Positions 37,703-46,769 of a stretch of 64,000 nucleotides of DNA are shown here, in pieces (position 1 is the stretch's first letter; each line of letters begins with the position of its first letter). The notes below the pieces were generated by a model. It did no database searches and was not told where the DNA came from. It saw only the letters and a list, made by a program, of their open reading frames with translations. The DNA comes from Vibrio galatheae. GTDB lineage: Bacteria; Pseudomonadota; Gammaproteobacteria; Enterobacterales; Vibrionaceae. Made by a program: the position numbers and the translations under genes. The stretch lies in the NCBI RefSeq assembly GCF_000967545.1, contig NZ_JXXV01000016.1, positions 372,001 to 436,000 on the forward strand. Reading direction: 5' to 3'.

Positions 37703-39181
37703 TTAGCCTGGGATTTTCGCGACCATTCGAACTGAGGTGGTCAGTTCTTCAAGTTGCAACCAAGGGCGGAGGTGAGCGACAGCAGAGTATGAACCAGGGC
37801 GGCCTGGTTGCTCTACTACTTCAATGCGAGACTCTGCAAGAGGCGTTTTCGCACGCTGCTCATTGCCGATAGCACCCGCGTTGGTGTATTGGTCAATCCA
37901 TAGTTGAAGTTCACGTTGGATATCAGGAGCTTCAAGGTTTGAACCCAATTTGTCACGGCCCATAACTTTGAGATAGTGCGCGATACGACCACTCGCCATG
38001 ATGTAAGGCAAACGTGCAGAAATCGCCGCGTTTGCTGTCGCATCTGGGTCGGTGTAAGTTTTTGGTTTTTGAGTCGTTTGACCACCAATAAACACGCCGT
38101 AGTTTGAGTTTTTGTAGTGAACGAGAGGCAAGAAACCGAGATCGCTCAACTCTTTTTCGCGCTCGTCGGTTAAGTTAACTTCGGTCGGGCATTGTTGCAC
38201 GAGATCGCCAGCTTCAGTCTTGTAGGTTAGGTTAGGTAGGTTTTCTACCTTGCCGCCATTGTCTAGGCCACGAATTGCGGTACACCAACCAGACGCCGTG
38301 TACGATTGTGTCATTTTCAGACCCAGATCGTATGCTGCGTTAGACCAAACAAGTTCGTCATTACTTGCTGGGTTTGGATTACCATCCATATCAGTGCCTA
38401 GCTCTTCGTAATCAAATAGATTAGTGCCAAGACCTTTTGCACCGTATGGCAAGCGCGCCATAGTACGAGGCAAGGTGAGTGTTACGTAACGCGCATCGTC
38501 GCTTTCACGGAAAGAGTTCCAAGCCGCGTATGCTGGTGAATCAAAACCCGCTGCTACTGGTTTACCTTCATCAAATGTCGTGAAGTCATTGAACTCAAAC
38601 ATTTGTGCGTTAGCCGCTGCAATAAATGGAGCGTGACATGCCGCAGCCACTTCACCCATATAACGAAGTAGGGCAACGTCTTCGTCCTTAGCGCTGAACT
38701 CATAGTCACCGATGAAGGTACCATAAGGTTCACCACCAGCAGTGCCGAATTCGCCTTGGTATACAGCATTGAACAGAGGGCTACGGTCAATTGCTGGCGC
38801 ATCTTCGAATTGCTCTAGAAGCTCTTCTTGCGTGAAGTCGACCATTTTGATTTTTAGGTCACGACCGAGTTCACTTTCTTTAACCAACTTTTGTAGTCCA
38901 CGCCATGAACCTTCCAACTTTTGGAAGTCATTTTGTTGCATCACTTGCGACAACTGTTTTGAAAGCTTCTTATCAATTTCTGAAATGGCATTTTCAATGG
39001 TCTTAGTGAGGTTCTTGTCCCAAGTAACCGTGCCAGAAAGTGCCTGTTCTGCTAAAACAGAGAAGAGTTCTTTTGTTGTATCAGCCGGGGTCTGAGTGGT
39101 CGCCTCGATTGCTCTGTCAAGAAAACTAAGAGTACCTTCGGCAGCTTCTGGTTGGGCTTGATTTTCAGCTTCTGTGCTCAT
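37703..39181 (-). CDS. tssC: T6SS sheath large subunit TssC (VipB)
   Basis: 492 residues, full length. Signatures are SWRGLQKLV, GGEPYGTFIGDYEF, ATLTLPRTMARLPYG-like (YVTLTLPRTMARLPYG), ARLPYIMASGRIAHYLKVM and LRPWLQLEELTTSVRMVAKIP. It forms the contractile sheath with TssB in the cytoplasm. Its start overlaps the stop of tssB by one base (TAATG), which couples their translation. Confidence 0.97.
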   Translation of the reverse strand: MSTEAENQAQPEAAEGTLSFLDRAIEATTQTPADTTKELFSVLAEQALSGTVTWDKNLTKTIENAISEIDKKLSKQLSQVMQQNDFQKLEGSWRGLQKLVKESELGRDLKIKMVDFTQEELLEQFEDAPAIDRSPLFNAVYQGEFGTAGGEPYGTFIGDYEFSAKDEDVALLRYMGEVAAACHAPFIAAANAQMFEFNDFTTFDEGKPVAAGFDSPAYAAWNSFRESDDARYVTLTLPRTMARLPYGAKGLGTNLFDYEELGTDMDGNPNPASNDELVWSNAAYDLGLKMTQSYTASGWCTAIRGLDNGGKVENLPNLTYKTEAGDLVQQCPTEVNLTDEREKELSDLGFLPLVHYKNSNYGVFIGGQTTQKPKTYTDPDATANAAISARLPYIMASGRIAHYLKVMGRDKLGSNLEAPDIQRELQLWIDQYTNAGAIGNEQRAKTPLAESRIEVVEQPGRPGSYSAVAHLRPWLQLEELTTSVRMVAKIPG

Positions 39182-39684
39182 TATTCAGCTCCTTCTTTAT
39201 TGATACCTAGTTCTTCAGATAGCGCGTTGATGGTATCTGCGCTTTGAAGAACTTCTTTAAGTAGCTTCTCAAGATCACGAGAGCGGTCAGCTTTTGAAAG
39301 TAGAACCTTAAGTTGGTTGCGTGTTTCAACCAGCTTCTTGAGCGGCTCCACTTGTTCAACGATAGCTTCAGGTGTGAAGTCTTTCATTGAGCTAAATTTA
39401 AGATTAGCTTCAAATTGACTGTCATCATCGGCCAGAACATTGTCTACTTTCATACTTAGTTCAGGGCCGATACGCTTCATGACAGTATCAAAGTTATCTT
39501 TATCAACGTTGTAGAAAGTACGGTCTTCAACGTCTTCCTTGTCTTGTCTATGACCAGAGTAGTCACCAATTACCCCAACGACAAATGGGAGTTCTTTGGT
39601 TTCTACCGCGCCATTAGTTTCCACATCGTAAGTGATACTTACGCGGTTCTTACTTACGCGTTTGTGTTGGGAATTTAGTGCCAC
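39181..39684 (-). CDS. tssB: T6SS sheath small subunit TssB (VipA)
   Basis: 167 residues. Starts SQHKRVSKNRVSITYDVETNG, then ELPFVVGVIGDYSGH and FYNVDKDNFDTVMKRIGPEL, conserved in VipA. The C-terminal helix contains the leucine-rich EKLLKEVLQSADTINALSEELG, the part that binds ClpV in characterised systems. Twenty bases behind hcp, one-base overlap with tssC. Confidence 0.97.
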   Translation of the reverse strand: MALNSQHKRVSKNRVSITYDVETNGAVETKELPFVVGVIGDYSGHRQDKEDVEDRTFYNVDKDNFDTVMKRIGPELSMKVDNVLADDDSQFEANLKFSSMKDFTPEAIVEQVEPLKKLVETRNQLKVLLSKADRSRDLEKLLKEVLQSADTINALSEELGINKEGAE

Positions 39685-39703
39685 AGTGGATCTCCTTATT
39701 CAA

Positions 39704-40225
39704 TTACGCTGCAGTCGACGTCACTTTAGCTGTCGTAGCGTCGAAGCCCACTTCAGGACCTTTCTCGATTTTTCCGCCTTCACCTTCGATGTAGTACGCT
39801 TTAGAAATTTGCGTATAGGTTAGGCTAAATGCTTCACTTGGAAGGGCGCCGTCCGTTGCAGACATGTTGTAGCTAGCCATGCGAGCAGACTTAAGGGTTA
39901 GGATTAGATATGGATCGGCACCTGAGCCTTCGCGGTTAGGCTTAGTCATAACAATCTCAACTGTCTTGCCTTCTGCACCCGGAGCGTAAAGGAAAGTCGT
40001 TAGGTGAGGTGTTGCACCGTCACAGCCACGTGTGATGTTTACTTCACCAAGCGCAACCATACCTTGGTCGGCGTTATTCGCATTACCAACATCAATGCCG
40101 ACACCGCGCACTGCGTTCCAAGTGATGGTATCGATAGCGAAGAAACCATCTTTACCACCAATTTTTTCTACTGTTGCCGCACCTTTAGGTTTGGTTCCAT
40201 CGATTCTCATGAAAATAGAAGCCAT
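39704..40225 (-). CDS. hcp: T6SS inner-tube protein Hcp
   Basis: 173 residues from the ATG at 40225, preceded by AAAGGAG at good spacing; the frame is open to 40261 but the family begins MASIFMRIDG. Hcp-family features: GFFAIDTITWNAVRG and SFSLTYTQISKAYYIEG. It forms hexameric rings of the expelled tube. The 29-base gap to tssA has its own strong ribosome site, in line with high expression of Hcp. Confidence 0.96.
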   Translation of the reverse strand: MASIFMRIDGTKPKGAATVEKIGGKDGFFAIDTITWNAVRGVGIDVGNANNADQGMVALGEVNITRGCDGATPHLTTFLYAPGAEGKTVEIVMTKPNREGSGADPYLILTLKSARMASYNMSATDGALPSEAFSLTYTQISKAYYIEGEGGKIEKGPEVGFDATTAKVTSTAA

Positions 40226-40254
40226 TTTATTCTCCTTTGCTGATCTGCATTTGG

Positions 40255-41682
40255 TTACCACTCAAAGTCATTCAGAGAACCTGATGATTCGGTGGAGCTT
40301 GCTTCGGTTTGTAATGTTTGATTAGTATCGGCCTTGTCCTGATTGTCATTTTCTACAGGAAAAGTCTGATGAGTTGAGTCAGTCGCAACTTGGGTTGCAA
40401 CTGCGCTGTGACTGATGATTGATGGGCTTGAGATTTTCTTCTCATCTAAATCGAGTTGGCTTAGGTTATCCATCCCAGTCAACAAATTAATTTGTTGCAT
40501 AACAGCGTTGTTTCCCGCCGTCATTTCCTGCATTAATTCTGGAAGGCTCATATACCCCCAACGAATCGCGCGCTCAAGCAAAAATGAAACAGGGCTATGT
40601 GGCTCCGTTTTTTTAAAGAATTCGGATATTTTTCTGAGTTCTTGGAAAGCCTGATCTCGGTTTACGACCTGTTCAGTGCCTACCTGCAGTGCGGCACCAG
40701 CAACAACATGTTGCGCTGTATGTGTTTGGCTAGGCTGCTCTACTTGAGGCAGCGTTGCTGCGGGTAATGGTTCTGAATGAGTTATTTGCTCTGGCTCTGA
40801 GTTAGGATTACTTTGCTGTGCGGTTTCGCTCATCGCCTGCTTTAGGGCAGCGTCTTCCTTTTGTAGCTGGTACTGCTCATCTAACGGCCAAAATGAAAAC
40901 TTCTCTTCGCATAGAAAACGGATTGCGTTAATCGAATCTGCGATATTGGCTTTGACGAAGCGAAAGCTAATTGGAGTCACACCGACTTGTTGACACTCTT
41001 TCGCTATAGCAAGTTCAGCTTGAGAAAAGTTTTGATAAGATTCTGATAACAATACAACAGTTTGTTCAACGTCAGCGCTGAACTGTTGCATTGCTTTTTG
41101 TTTGAGTTGTTCAAGTTCACCAGCGCGTTCTGCGCGTAAGTAATCGCCAAATGTCACATCCCCGATTAAGCCAATCAGTTGCAGTGGCATAAACAGTGCC
41201 GTCGAATCGTTACTCTCACCAACCAGTTGCAATAGTGGCTTAATGCGAAAATCAGCCAACTCTTTTAGCTTACCTTGCTCATCGTCACTTTTAAGTTTGT
41301 TGTCAGGAACGGTAGGGTGGAGCACTGACCAAAAAGTTTCAATAAAGCCTTTTAACACTTGGGTTGAATCAGCTAGGTTTTGGTATGGCTGAGAGGTAAA
41401 CAACTGGCTTGAAATATACCAACCAAGCAGTTCTAAATCTTTGGTGGCTTGTGTCAGCGCTTCTAGCGTATTTCGACTTAGCTCAGCCCAATTCGACTCG
41501 TTAGCAACTAATAGAGCTTCATCGCTAGAAGCGTCAGGAGTCTCTATCAATTGACGGAAAGAAGATTGCGCAGTGTTGTAACTGTTACGTAAGGCACGGT
41601 AAGCCGAGCGATCAAGCTTGAGGTAATTTCCTGTAGGAGACTCTTCAGAAATGGGTGTCAATAATTGAGCAATATCTACCAT
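40255..41682 (-). CDS. tssA: T6SS protein TssA (ImpA N-terminal/VasJ type)
   Basis: 475 residues. N-terminal ImpA_N domain: PISEESPTGNYLKLDRSAYRAL-type start, then KDLELLGWYISSQL and a WSVLHPTVPDN box. A low-complexity linker rich in Gln, Pro and Glu (about 285-340) precedes a C-terminal VasJ-like region with AFQELRKISEFFKKTEPHS and LERAIRWGYMSLPELMQEM. TssA guides baseplate and tail assembly. It begins the second block of T6SS genes; 212 bases of A+T-rich DNA separate it from the PAAR gene, a probable promoter region. Confidence 0.93.
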   Translation of the reverse strand: MVDIAQLLTPISEESPTGNYLKLDRSAYRALRNSYNTAQSSFRQLIETPDASSDEALLVANESNWAELSRNTLEALTQATKDLELLGWYISSQLFTSQPYQNLADSTQVLKGFIETFWSVLHPTVPDNKLKSDDEQGKLKELADFRIKPLLQLVGESNDSTALFMPLQLIGLIGDVTFGDYLRAERAGELEQLKQKAMQQFSADVEQTVVLLSESYQNFSQAELAIAKECQQVGVTPISFRFVKANIADSINAIRFLCEEKFSFWPLDEQYQLQKEDAALKQAMSETAQQSNPNSEPEQITHSEPLPAATLPQVEQPSQTHTAQHVVAGAALQVGTEQVVNRDQAFQELRKISEFFKKTEPHSPVSFLLERAIRWGYMSLPELMQEMTAGNNAVMQQINLLTGMDNLSQLDLDEKKISSPSIISHSAVATQVATDSTHQTFPVENDNQDKADTNQTLQTEASSTESSGSLNDFEW

Positions 41683-41894
41683 GTAAGTTCCGTTACGTAA
41701 TTGTTATAACTTAGTTAATTCAAGTAATTGTTAGATTTGCAATTAAGTGGTATTTGATCACAAACCATAGTCTAGGCTTATTTTTTTAAAAGGCCCGTTC
41801 AAATTTATAATTTGCACAAAAAGGTGATGCACATCTAGAAAATTGGACGGAGGACGGTTAATTTTCAATTAAGCCCTTGTTGATGGAAAGGTTT

Positions 41895-42194
41895 TTAACC
41901 ACCAATCAACACCGTCGGCATGCCTAAAACTATTGTGCCACCATGTGCAGTAGTGTCCCCCATACGAGCGGCAGGTTTACTGGTAAACAACACTGTTGCA
42001 CTGCCTTTCACGATAGAATCTGGCGTGCCAACACACACACAGACATCACCTAATGTGGCGGCTGGCATATTGCCAATCAGTACTGTAGGTGCTCCTGGCC
42101 CTGTGATAGGTCCTCCCACATGAGGAATTGGAGGTGTAGCAGGGGTTTGCATTGGGCAAACGTGCATGTCGGTTAGTCGCGCAGCTAAAGTCAT
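41895..42194 (-). CDS. PAAR-domain T6SS spike tip protein
   Basis: 99 residues, a single PAAR domain with no effector extension: LTDMHVCPMQ, GPGAPTVLIGNMPAA, SKPAARMGDTTAHGG and TVLIGG. The conserved His/Cys residues that bind zinc at the tip are present. It sharpens the VgrG spike and can load cargo. It overlaps the 190-residue gene by four bases. Confidence 0.96.
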   Translation of the reverse strand: MTLAARLTDMHVCPMQTPATPPIPHVGGPITGPGAPTVLIGNMPAATLGDVCVCVGTPDSIVKGSATVLFTSKPAARMGDTTAHGGTIVLGMPTVLIGG

Positions 42195-42763
42195 CCTTTT
42201 CCTCCGTTGCCGCCATTGGCAATATCAAGCGCAAAATTTGTTGCTTGTAAGTAGTAGTCTGATGTTCCGTCCCAGTTGGGTAAGGCCGCTGCATGGTTAA
42301 TAGAGCCAGCGACTGCTTTCGCGTACAGATATGGGTCTGGAAGTACAGCAGGGAGGTCGGGCGCAACTATGCTCGCAGACCCGTTCCAAAACACTGCTTG
42401 AGCTAACCAAGATGGCCCACAATTAAGGTTCAATCGATTAGAAAGCAGTTCAGCTTTTCGTCTTAGCTCTTCTGCAGGACTTTGCACCCATTGTTGGGCG
42501 GTTTGAATGCATTGGATCTGGGTCGTATTCCAAACATCTTGGCGCAATTGAATACACAAGCTTGCCCACCAAATGGCTTCACGGACTGGAAGTGCATGTG
42601 CAAGAAACTGCATCAAATCATTGTAGAGTTCGTTGTCTATCAGCAACTGAATCGTTTGTTCGATTGTGAAAGTATCGTCAAGTTGCTGTTTAGCTTCTTC
42701 AGATGCGGTAAATCTAGGTAAGATCTGACCGCAATTTTGATAAGGAATTTTTTTATAAATCAT
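42191..42763 (-). CDS. Unrecognised 190-aa protein between VgrG and PAAR (possible adaptor)
   Basis: 190 residues, acidic and rich in Gln, Ala and Trp, with no signal peptide or membrane span. The first 110 residues look helical (TIEQTIQLLIDNELYNDL, LPVREAIWWASLCI); the tail (DYYLQATNFALDIANGGNGGKG) ends in a Gly-rich tip. Helical proteins of this size with a VREAIWWAS-like element are seen between vgrG and PAAR in other T6SS loci; I believe this belongs to the DUF6931 group but cannot confirm. Overlaps on both sides (1 and 4 bases) make a tight vgrG-X-PAAR unit, so a role in loading or stabilising the spike is plausible. Confidence 0.6.
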   Translation of the reverse strand: MIYKKIPYQNCGQILPRFTASEEAKQQLDDTFTIEQTIQLLIDNELYNDLMQFLAHALPVREAIWWASLCIQLRQDVWNTTQIQCIQTAQQWVQSPAEELRRKAELLSNRLNLNCGPSWLAQAVFWNGSASIVAPDLPAVLPDPYLYAKAVAGSINHAAALPNWDGTSDYYLQATNFALDIANGGNGGKG

Positions 42764-44745
42764 TAGTTTACCTTAACGATTGCCCCTTTAACTTCACCCA
42801 TAACACCGCCGTCGAAGGTCGCTTTTAAGCCGGATTTAAATTCTGCGCTGAGTGAACCTTCTGCGGAAAGTGTGGTGTCGGCTTTAATGGCAACACTTAA
42901 TCCCTTGATAGAATTGGAACTTGTTGCTTCCAAAGCAGTTGTGGTACCAGAGATTTTATTTGCTGAAGTCGCTTTACTGGTTACGTTGGTACCTTCAAGG
43001 CTTAAAGCACTGCTGGCTTTTATATCGATATTCGACGCTTCGATTGAAATGGAGGAAGAGGAGATCGATATTTTGCTCGAACCCACTTTAATATCTATGC
43101 TGTCATCAGCTTCTATCGTGATAGATTTTGCTTTTTCGGACATCGCTTTTGTTACTGCAAGGCTGTAGTTGTCTTCCGTCGAAATAGACATTTGTTTGGT
43201 AACCTTTTGGGTCAACTCGCCTTTAATGGTTTCAGTATGGTTATTCTCTACTTCTTGAGTAATGTCCTTGGCAGCGTGTAAATAAATCAGCTCATTGTCT
43301 TTCTTATCATCGAAATACAATTCATTTGATTGACCAGCCAACTTGGTTTTTATGCCACTTTTGGTTGTGTTTGCTTCTTTATAGGGCGGCACGTTTTTGC
43401 TGTTGTAGACACTACCTGTAATGATTGGCTGATCTGGGTCTCCATCAATAAAGGCGACAAGCACTTCTTGCCCAACCCGAGGAACAAATTGCGCACCATA
43501 CCCGTTACCAGCCATCATTTGAGCAACTCGAACGTAACAACTTGTCTTATCACCACTTGCTTCGGTGTCCCAATGAAACTGGATTCTGACTCTACCTTGA
43601 TCGTCTTGGTTGATTTCACCAATAGTCGAGCCTGCAACCGTTGCACTTTGTAAACCATGGACTTGCTGTTTATCGATCGGATCTGGGTAGTAAGTTGTAG
43701 CTTTCGGTATGACTTTTACTTCACTCGGAGAGACAACATCCTCTGTATAGCGAGTGTGCAGCGCGACAATTGAGTAGTCAGACAGTTGTGACTTGTCCAA
43801 ATGGCTCGCAAGAGAAAACCAAGTCGCTATATCGAACAAATCGTGTTTCGCAGTCACTTGAATGGTTTGGTAGTTTTGTCCCAATTGCTCGATTCGGCGT
43901 TTTGCCAAATTACTAGCAAGATCGGTTTTGTCTCCGGAGATGCCAAGAGGTGGATAGTGGACTTGTGTGAGTTTCGTGTTGTTGGCGATTGAGTGGCTGC
44001 TCTTTTGAGCTTTGCTGGTTACGAGCTTACTTTGTGTATAGTCGTACGCAGTGAGTTCAATACTCGCGCCATGAAACGCGAGATCTGGAGCCCATGATGC
44101 TAATAACGGCAAAGATCCTGATGGTGTTTCTGCCATATCAAACTTGCTCGTGCTCGCTTTGTCGAATGGCGACTGAGCATCTTGCAAAACCAAGGTGTGC
44201 TCTTTCTCTGTATGGGTGAAAAAGTAGTGCACTCCTTCTTCTGCAAGTAGACGGATAACAAAGTCAAAGTCAGACTCATTGTACTGCAGACAATATTCCC
44301 GCTTGGTTGTTGGCATTTTCGCTATCTTGTAGCAGCCTTTGAAACCCGCATTGTCGAAGATGTCGCTGACGATGTCTTTGGTTGACTGGTTTTGGTAAAC
44401 ACGAAACGCATGACTATGTTTGAGTAAACCCAGCCACGGACTCAGAGTGACTCGATACAACACGTATTGCAAATTGCTGTCCATACCCAAGTTTTCAATC
44501 CGGGTAATCACGCCATTAAAAGAGCGTGTTAAAGTCGCACTGCCTGAGTTGTTCGAGTAACGATTGATGGTGAGAAGCTGACCTAGCTGACTTTTAGCAT
44601 CGAAACTGCTAGAGACAAGGGTTGCGGAAATTGAAAAAAGATCCGATAGCGCTTGAGTGACGGAAAATTCGCTTACCTTGTGTTCTACCCCTTTATAATC
44701 TTTTGCAGACATAGGGCTTGCCGACGCCGAATATCTTTCAGCCAT
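42763..44745 (-). CDS. vgrG: T6SS spike protein VgrG (TssI)
   Basis: 660 residues. N-terminal gp27-like domains (with the box EYCLQYNESDFDFVIRLLAEEG), gp5/OB domain (GRVRIQFHWDTE and FVPRVGQEVLVAFIDGDPDQP) and a C-terminal needle of short Ser/Thr/Ile repeats (about 500-650), ending EVKGAIVKVN. There is no extra catalytic domain, so this is a structural VgrG. AAAGGA lies eight bases upstream of the start. Co-transcribed with the 190-aa and PAAR genes. Confidence 0.96.
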   Translation of the reverse strand: MAERYSASASPMSAKDYKGVEHKVSEFSVTQALSDLFSISATLVSSSFDAKSQLGQLLTINRYSNNSGSATLTRSFNGVITRIENLGMDSNLQYVLYRVTLSPWLGLLKHSHAFRVYQNQSTKDIVSDIFDNAGFKGCYKIAKMPTTKREYCLQYNESDFDFVIRLLAEEGVHYFFTHTEKEHTLVLQDAQSPFDKASTSKFDMAETPSGSLPLLASWAPDLAFHGASIELTAYDYTQSKLVTSKAQKSSHSIANNTKLTQVHYPPLGISGDKTDLASNLAKRRIEQLGQNYQTIQVTAKHDLFDIATWFSLASHLDKSQLSDYSIVALHTRYTEDVVSPSEVKVIPKATTYYPDPIDKQQVHGLQSATVAGSTIGEINQDDQGRVRIQFHWDTEASGDKTSCYVRVAQMMAGNGYGAQFVPRVGQEVLVAFIDGDPDQPIITGSVYNSKNVPPYKEANTTKSGIKTKLAGQSNELYFDDKKDNELIYLHAAKDITQEVENNHTETIKGELTQKVTKQMSISTEDNYSLAVTKAMSEKAKSITIEADDSIDIKVGSSKISISSSSISIEASNIDIKASSALSLEGTNVTSKATSANKISGTTTALEATSSNSIKGLSVAIKADTTLSAEGSLSAEFKSGLKATFDGGVMGEVKGAIVKVN

Positions 44746-45000
44746 ATTGCATCCTTTAAAACTGACGAAAATGCTTCGAGTAAATCTATTCGAAACAATA
44801 AGTTGTAACGCCTGTTAATAATTCATTAAAAAGTAGCAGGTATTTATTCGTAAATAAATCAAATTTAGCTGGATATATAAGTAAGACTAAGGTGGTAGGA
44901 GCTGATTTGCTGAAATTGTGAACCAATGATACGAATTTAAGTGAATAGACCGAAGAATTTCACAGCCAAATGTCGCCCAAACTGGCGCCAGCCGCAAATG

Positions 45001-45798
45001 TCAGCGACTATCAACCACGAGCAGTTTAGCGCTGCGATAGGCGAAATCCATGCTCTCAATTTCGTTAGGTCGGTTGATTAGATGATCGACAGATGGAAGT
45101 ACCACAAAGAAAATAAGCGGCTCATGATGCATATAGCGCCACATATGCGCGTTGGAATCCTTTTTATACGCTTGTAAGTTGACGGTAAGAACCAAACTTT
45201 CAGCAGGCAGTCGACTGCCTTTGAAATGACCCAGTTCATGGACGGCGCCCCACAGCGAGTTCAGCGGTCGCTCATGGGTGCTTTTAAGAAACATTTCTAG
45301 TAATAATGAATCATTGGCATTTTGCTCTGCGGTTCTGATTCGTTGTGTAAAGCGCAACCCTTCCTGAAATGGCAAATAGCCAAGCCCATTGTCGACAATT
45401 TGGTTGGATTGTGGGCAGAGTTGAACTGAATCAGAGGGTTGCTGGCTTGCGTACAGTTCACAAGTAAACTGCTTGATGATGGTTTCCAACCCCTGATGAA
45501 ACGGTTTGTCTTTCAAATCTGTTATAGAAATTGCGCGGTTACGGATCGCTTCTGCGAAGACTTTGTCGACCGATTGGTTGACCTGATTTTGGTCATCGAC
45601 CAGAACATAGTGGTTGTGTTTTAAGGCTGATTTCAACACATTATCAGACTCAATGACGGCTATCTCTTCTTCAGAGTAAGTGCTGTCTCTTAACAGGGGA
45701 TAGTATGGATCTCGTGCATCTGAAGTAAACATCGAGCAACCACAAAGCGTCGTGGTGAGTAATGCTGAGAAAATCAATTTAATCGCTACGCTGTCCAT
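45001..45798 (-). CDS. Lipoprotein of unknown function near the T6SS
   Basis: 265 residues with a lipoprotein signal (TTLCGC, acylated Cys about residue 21). The mature part has no family I know; phrases include SALKHNHYVLVDDQNQ and the C-terminal MWRYMHHEPLIFFVVL. Asp follows neither at +2, so outer-membrane sorting is likely. It points the same way as vgrG, 255 bases upstream of it, and ends 265 bases from the divergent prp regulator gene. It could be a T6SS accessory or immunity-type lipoprotein or unrelated; no evidence decides. Confidence 0.65.
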   Translation of the reverse strand: MDSVAIKLIFSALLTTTLCGCSMFTSDARDPYYPLLRDSTYSEEEIAVIESDNVLKSALKHNHYVLVDDQNQVNQSVDKVFAEAIRNRAISITDLKDKPFHQGLETIIKQFTCELYASQQPSDSVQLCPQSNQIVDNGLGYLPFQEGLRFTQRIRTAEQNANDSLLLEMFLKSTHERPLNSLWGAVHELGHFKGSRLPAESLVLTVNLQAYKKDSNAHMWRYMHHEPLIFFVVLPSVDHLINRPNEIESMDFAYRSAKLLVVDSR

Positions 45799-45958
45799 AA
45801 GCCTATTGTTCTAGAAGAATCCTTTCTATAGCTAAGATACTAATCTTATATCACCACTCGCTCCTAGTAGCGTTTGCGAATATGTCGTCCTAGGTCACAT
45901 AGCAGGTGTCTATCAAAATGATGCGTTTTCTAGCCGCTCCTCTACTACCTTGGTCTAA

Positions 45959-45989
45959 ATTGTCGACAATACTCTTGATTGTCGACAAT
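45959..45989 (+). promoter_or_regulatory. Two operator palindromes of the propionate regulator
   Basis: ATTGTCGACAAT occurs twice, at 45959-45970 and 45978-45989, both perfect 12-bp palindromes, 19 bp centre to centre (about two helical turns, so on one face). The form TTGTNNACAA is typical for FadR-type GntR regulators. They lie 74 bases before the GntR gene and overlap a possible -35 (TTGATT, 45975-45980) with TATTTT 18 bases downstream, so they should mediate autoregulated repression of the prp operon. Confidence 0.82.
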
Positions 45990-46062
45990 GTTATGGTCTA
46001 TTTTAAACGTATTGGAACAGATTGTAGACAGATGGCTATCAAAGCATTGAGTGCGAAATAAG

Positions 46063-46758
46063 ATGAATATAGAACTTAAAACTCGCTTAAAAGAAGGTGC
46101 CCCTGAAAAGGAAAACACCAAGTCTGAAAGTTTGACTGAGTCTTTAGTAGAAGCGATCGTCAACGGTGACATTGCTCCAGGTAGCAAGATTTCTGAACCT
46201 GAATTAGCCAAGCAGTATCAAGTTAGCCGCGGGCCTTTACGCGAAGCGATAATGCGTGTAGAGGGGTTAGGTCTTATCGAGCGAATTCCGCATGTTGGTG
46301 CTCGTGTTATCACTTTCTCACCAGAGAAGTTGGTCGAACTTTATGCAGTACGAGAAGCGTTAGAAGGCATGGCGGCACGTTTAGCCGCGAGGCACATTAC
46401 CGCCGAACAGCTTGCGAGATTAGAAGCGGTATTGTCGACACATTCCGATCATATCGACGAGGTGGAAGGGGCTTCTTACTTTCATCAGCATGGTGATTTT
46501 GACTTTCACTATCGAATTATTTTGGCCAGCCGCAACAGTAAACTGATTTCGCTATTGTGTAATGAACTGTACCACTTGCTGCGTATGTATCGATATCAAT
46601 CACCTAGAGCACAATCTCGTCCTGTCGAAGCACTGGATGAGCATAAGTACATTTTGCAAGCTATCAAGAACAGAGACGAAGAATTGGCTGAGATGCTGAT
46701 GCGTCGTCATATCTCAGGTAGTCGAACCCTAATCGAACAACAGATCCTAAGGGACTAG
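46063..46758 (+). CDS. GntR/FadR-family regulator of the propionate operon
   Basis: 231 residues from ATG 46063 (an in-frame GTG at 46051 gives four more residues). N-terminal winged helix (about 20-85; [25 protein letters not shown] and [18 protein letters not shown]) and C-terminal FCD all-helical sensor domain (about 90-215) with the metal-ligand-type residues in the helices ending ...[12 protein letters not shown]. It precedes prpB by 11 bases in the same direction, so it is the local regulator, in other proteobacteria called PrpQ. It likely senses a 2-methylcitrate-cycle intermediate. Confidence 0.9.
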   Translation: MNIELKTRLKEGAPEKENTKSESLTESLVEAIVNGDIAPGSKISEPELAKQYQVSRGPLREAIMRVEGLGLIERIPHVGARVITFSPEKLVELYAVREALEGMAARLAARHITAEQLARLEAVLSTHSDHIDEVEGASYFHQHGDFDFHYRIILASRNSKLISLLCNELYHLLRMYRYQSPRAQSRPVEALDEHKYILQAIKNRDEELAEMLMRRHISGSRTLIEQQILRD

Positions 46759-46769
46759 AGGAAAGTGCC

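Noticed and set aside
41683-41894. Sigma-54 promoter in front of tssA
   Set aside because: I looked for GG-N10-GC with the TTGGCACG-N4-TTGCA context on the minus strand and found no convincing match.
18838-45798. T6SS effector or toxin gene in the cluster
   Set aside because: VgrG and PAAR lack extensions, Hcp is of normal size, and no MIX, Rhs, lipase or amidase motif was seen; the 190-aa protein and the lipoprotein remain open.
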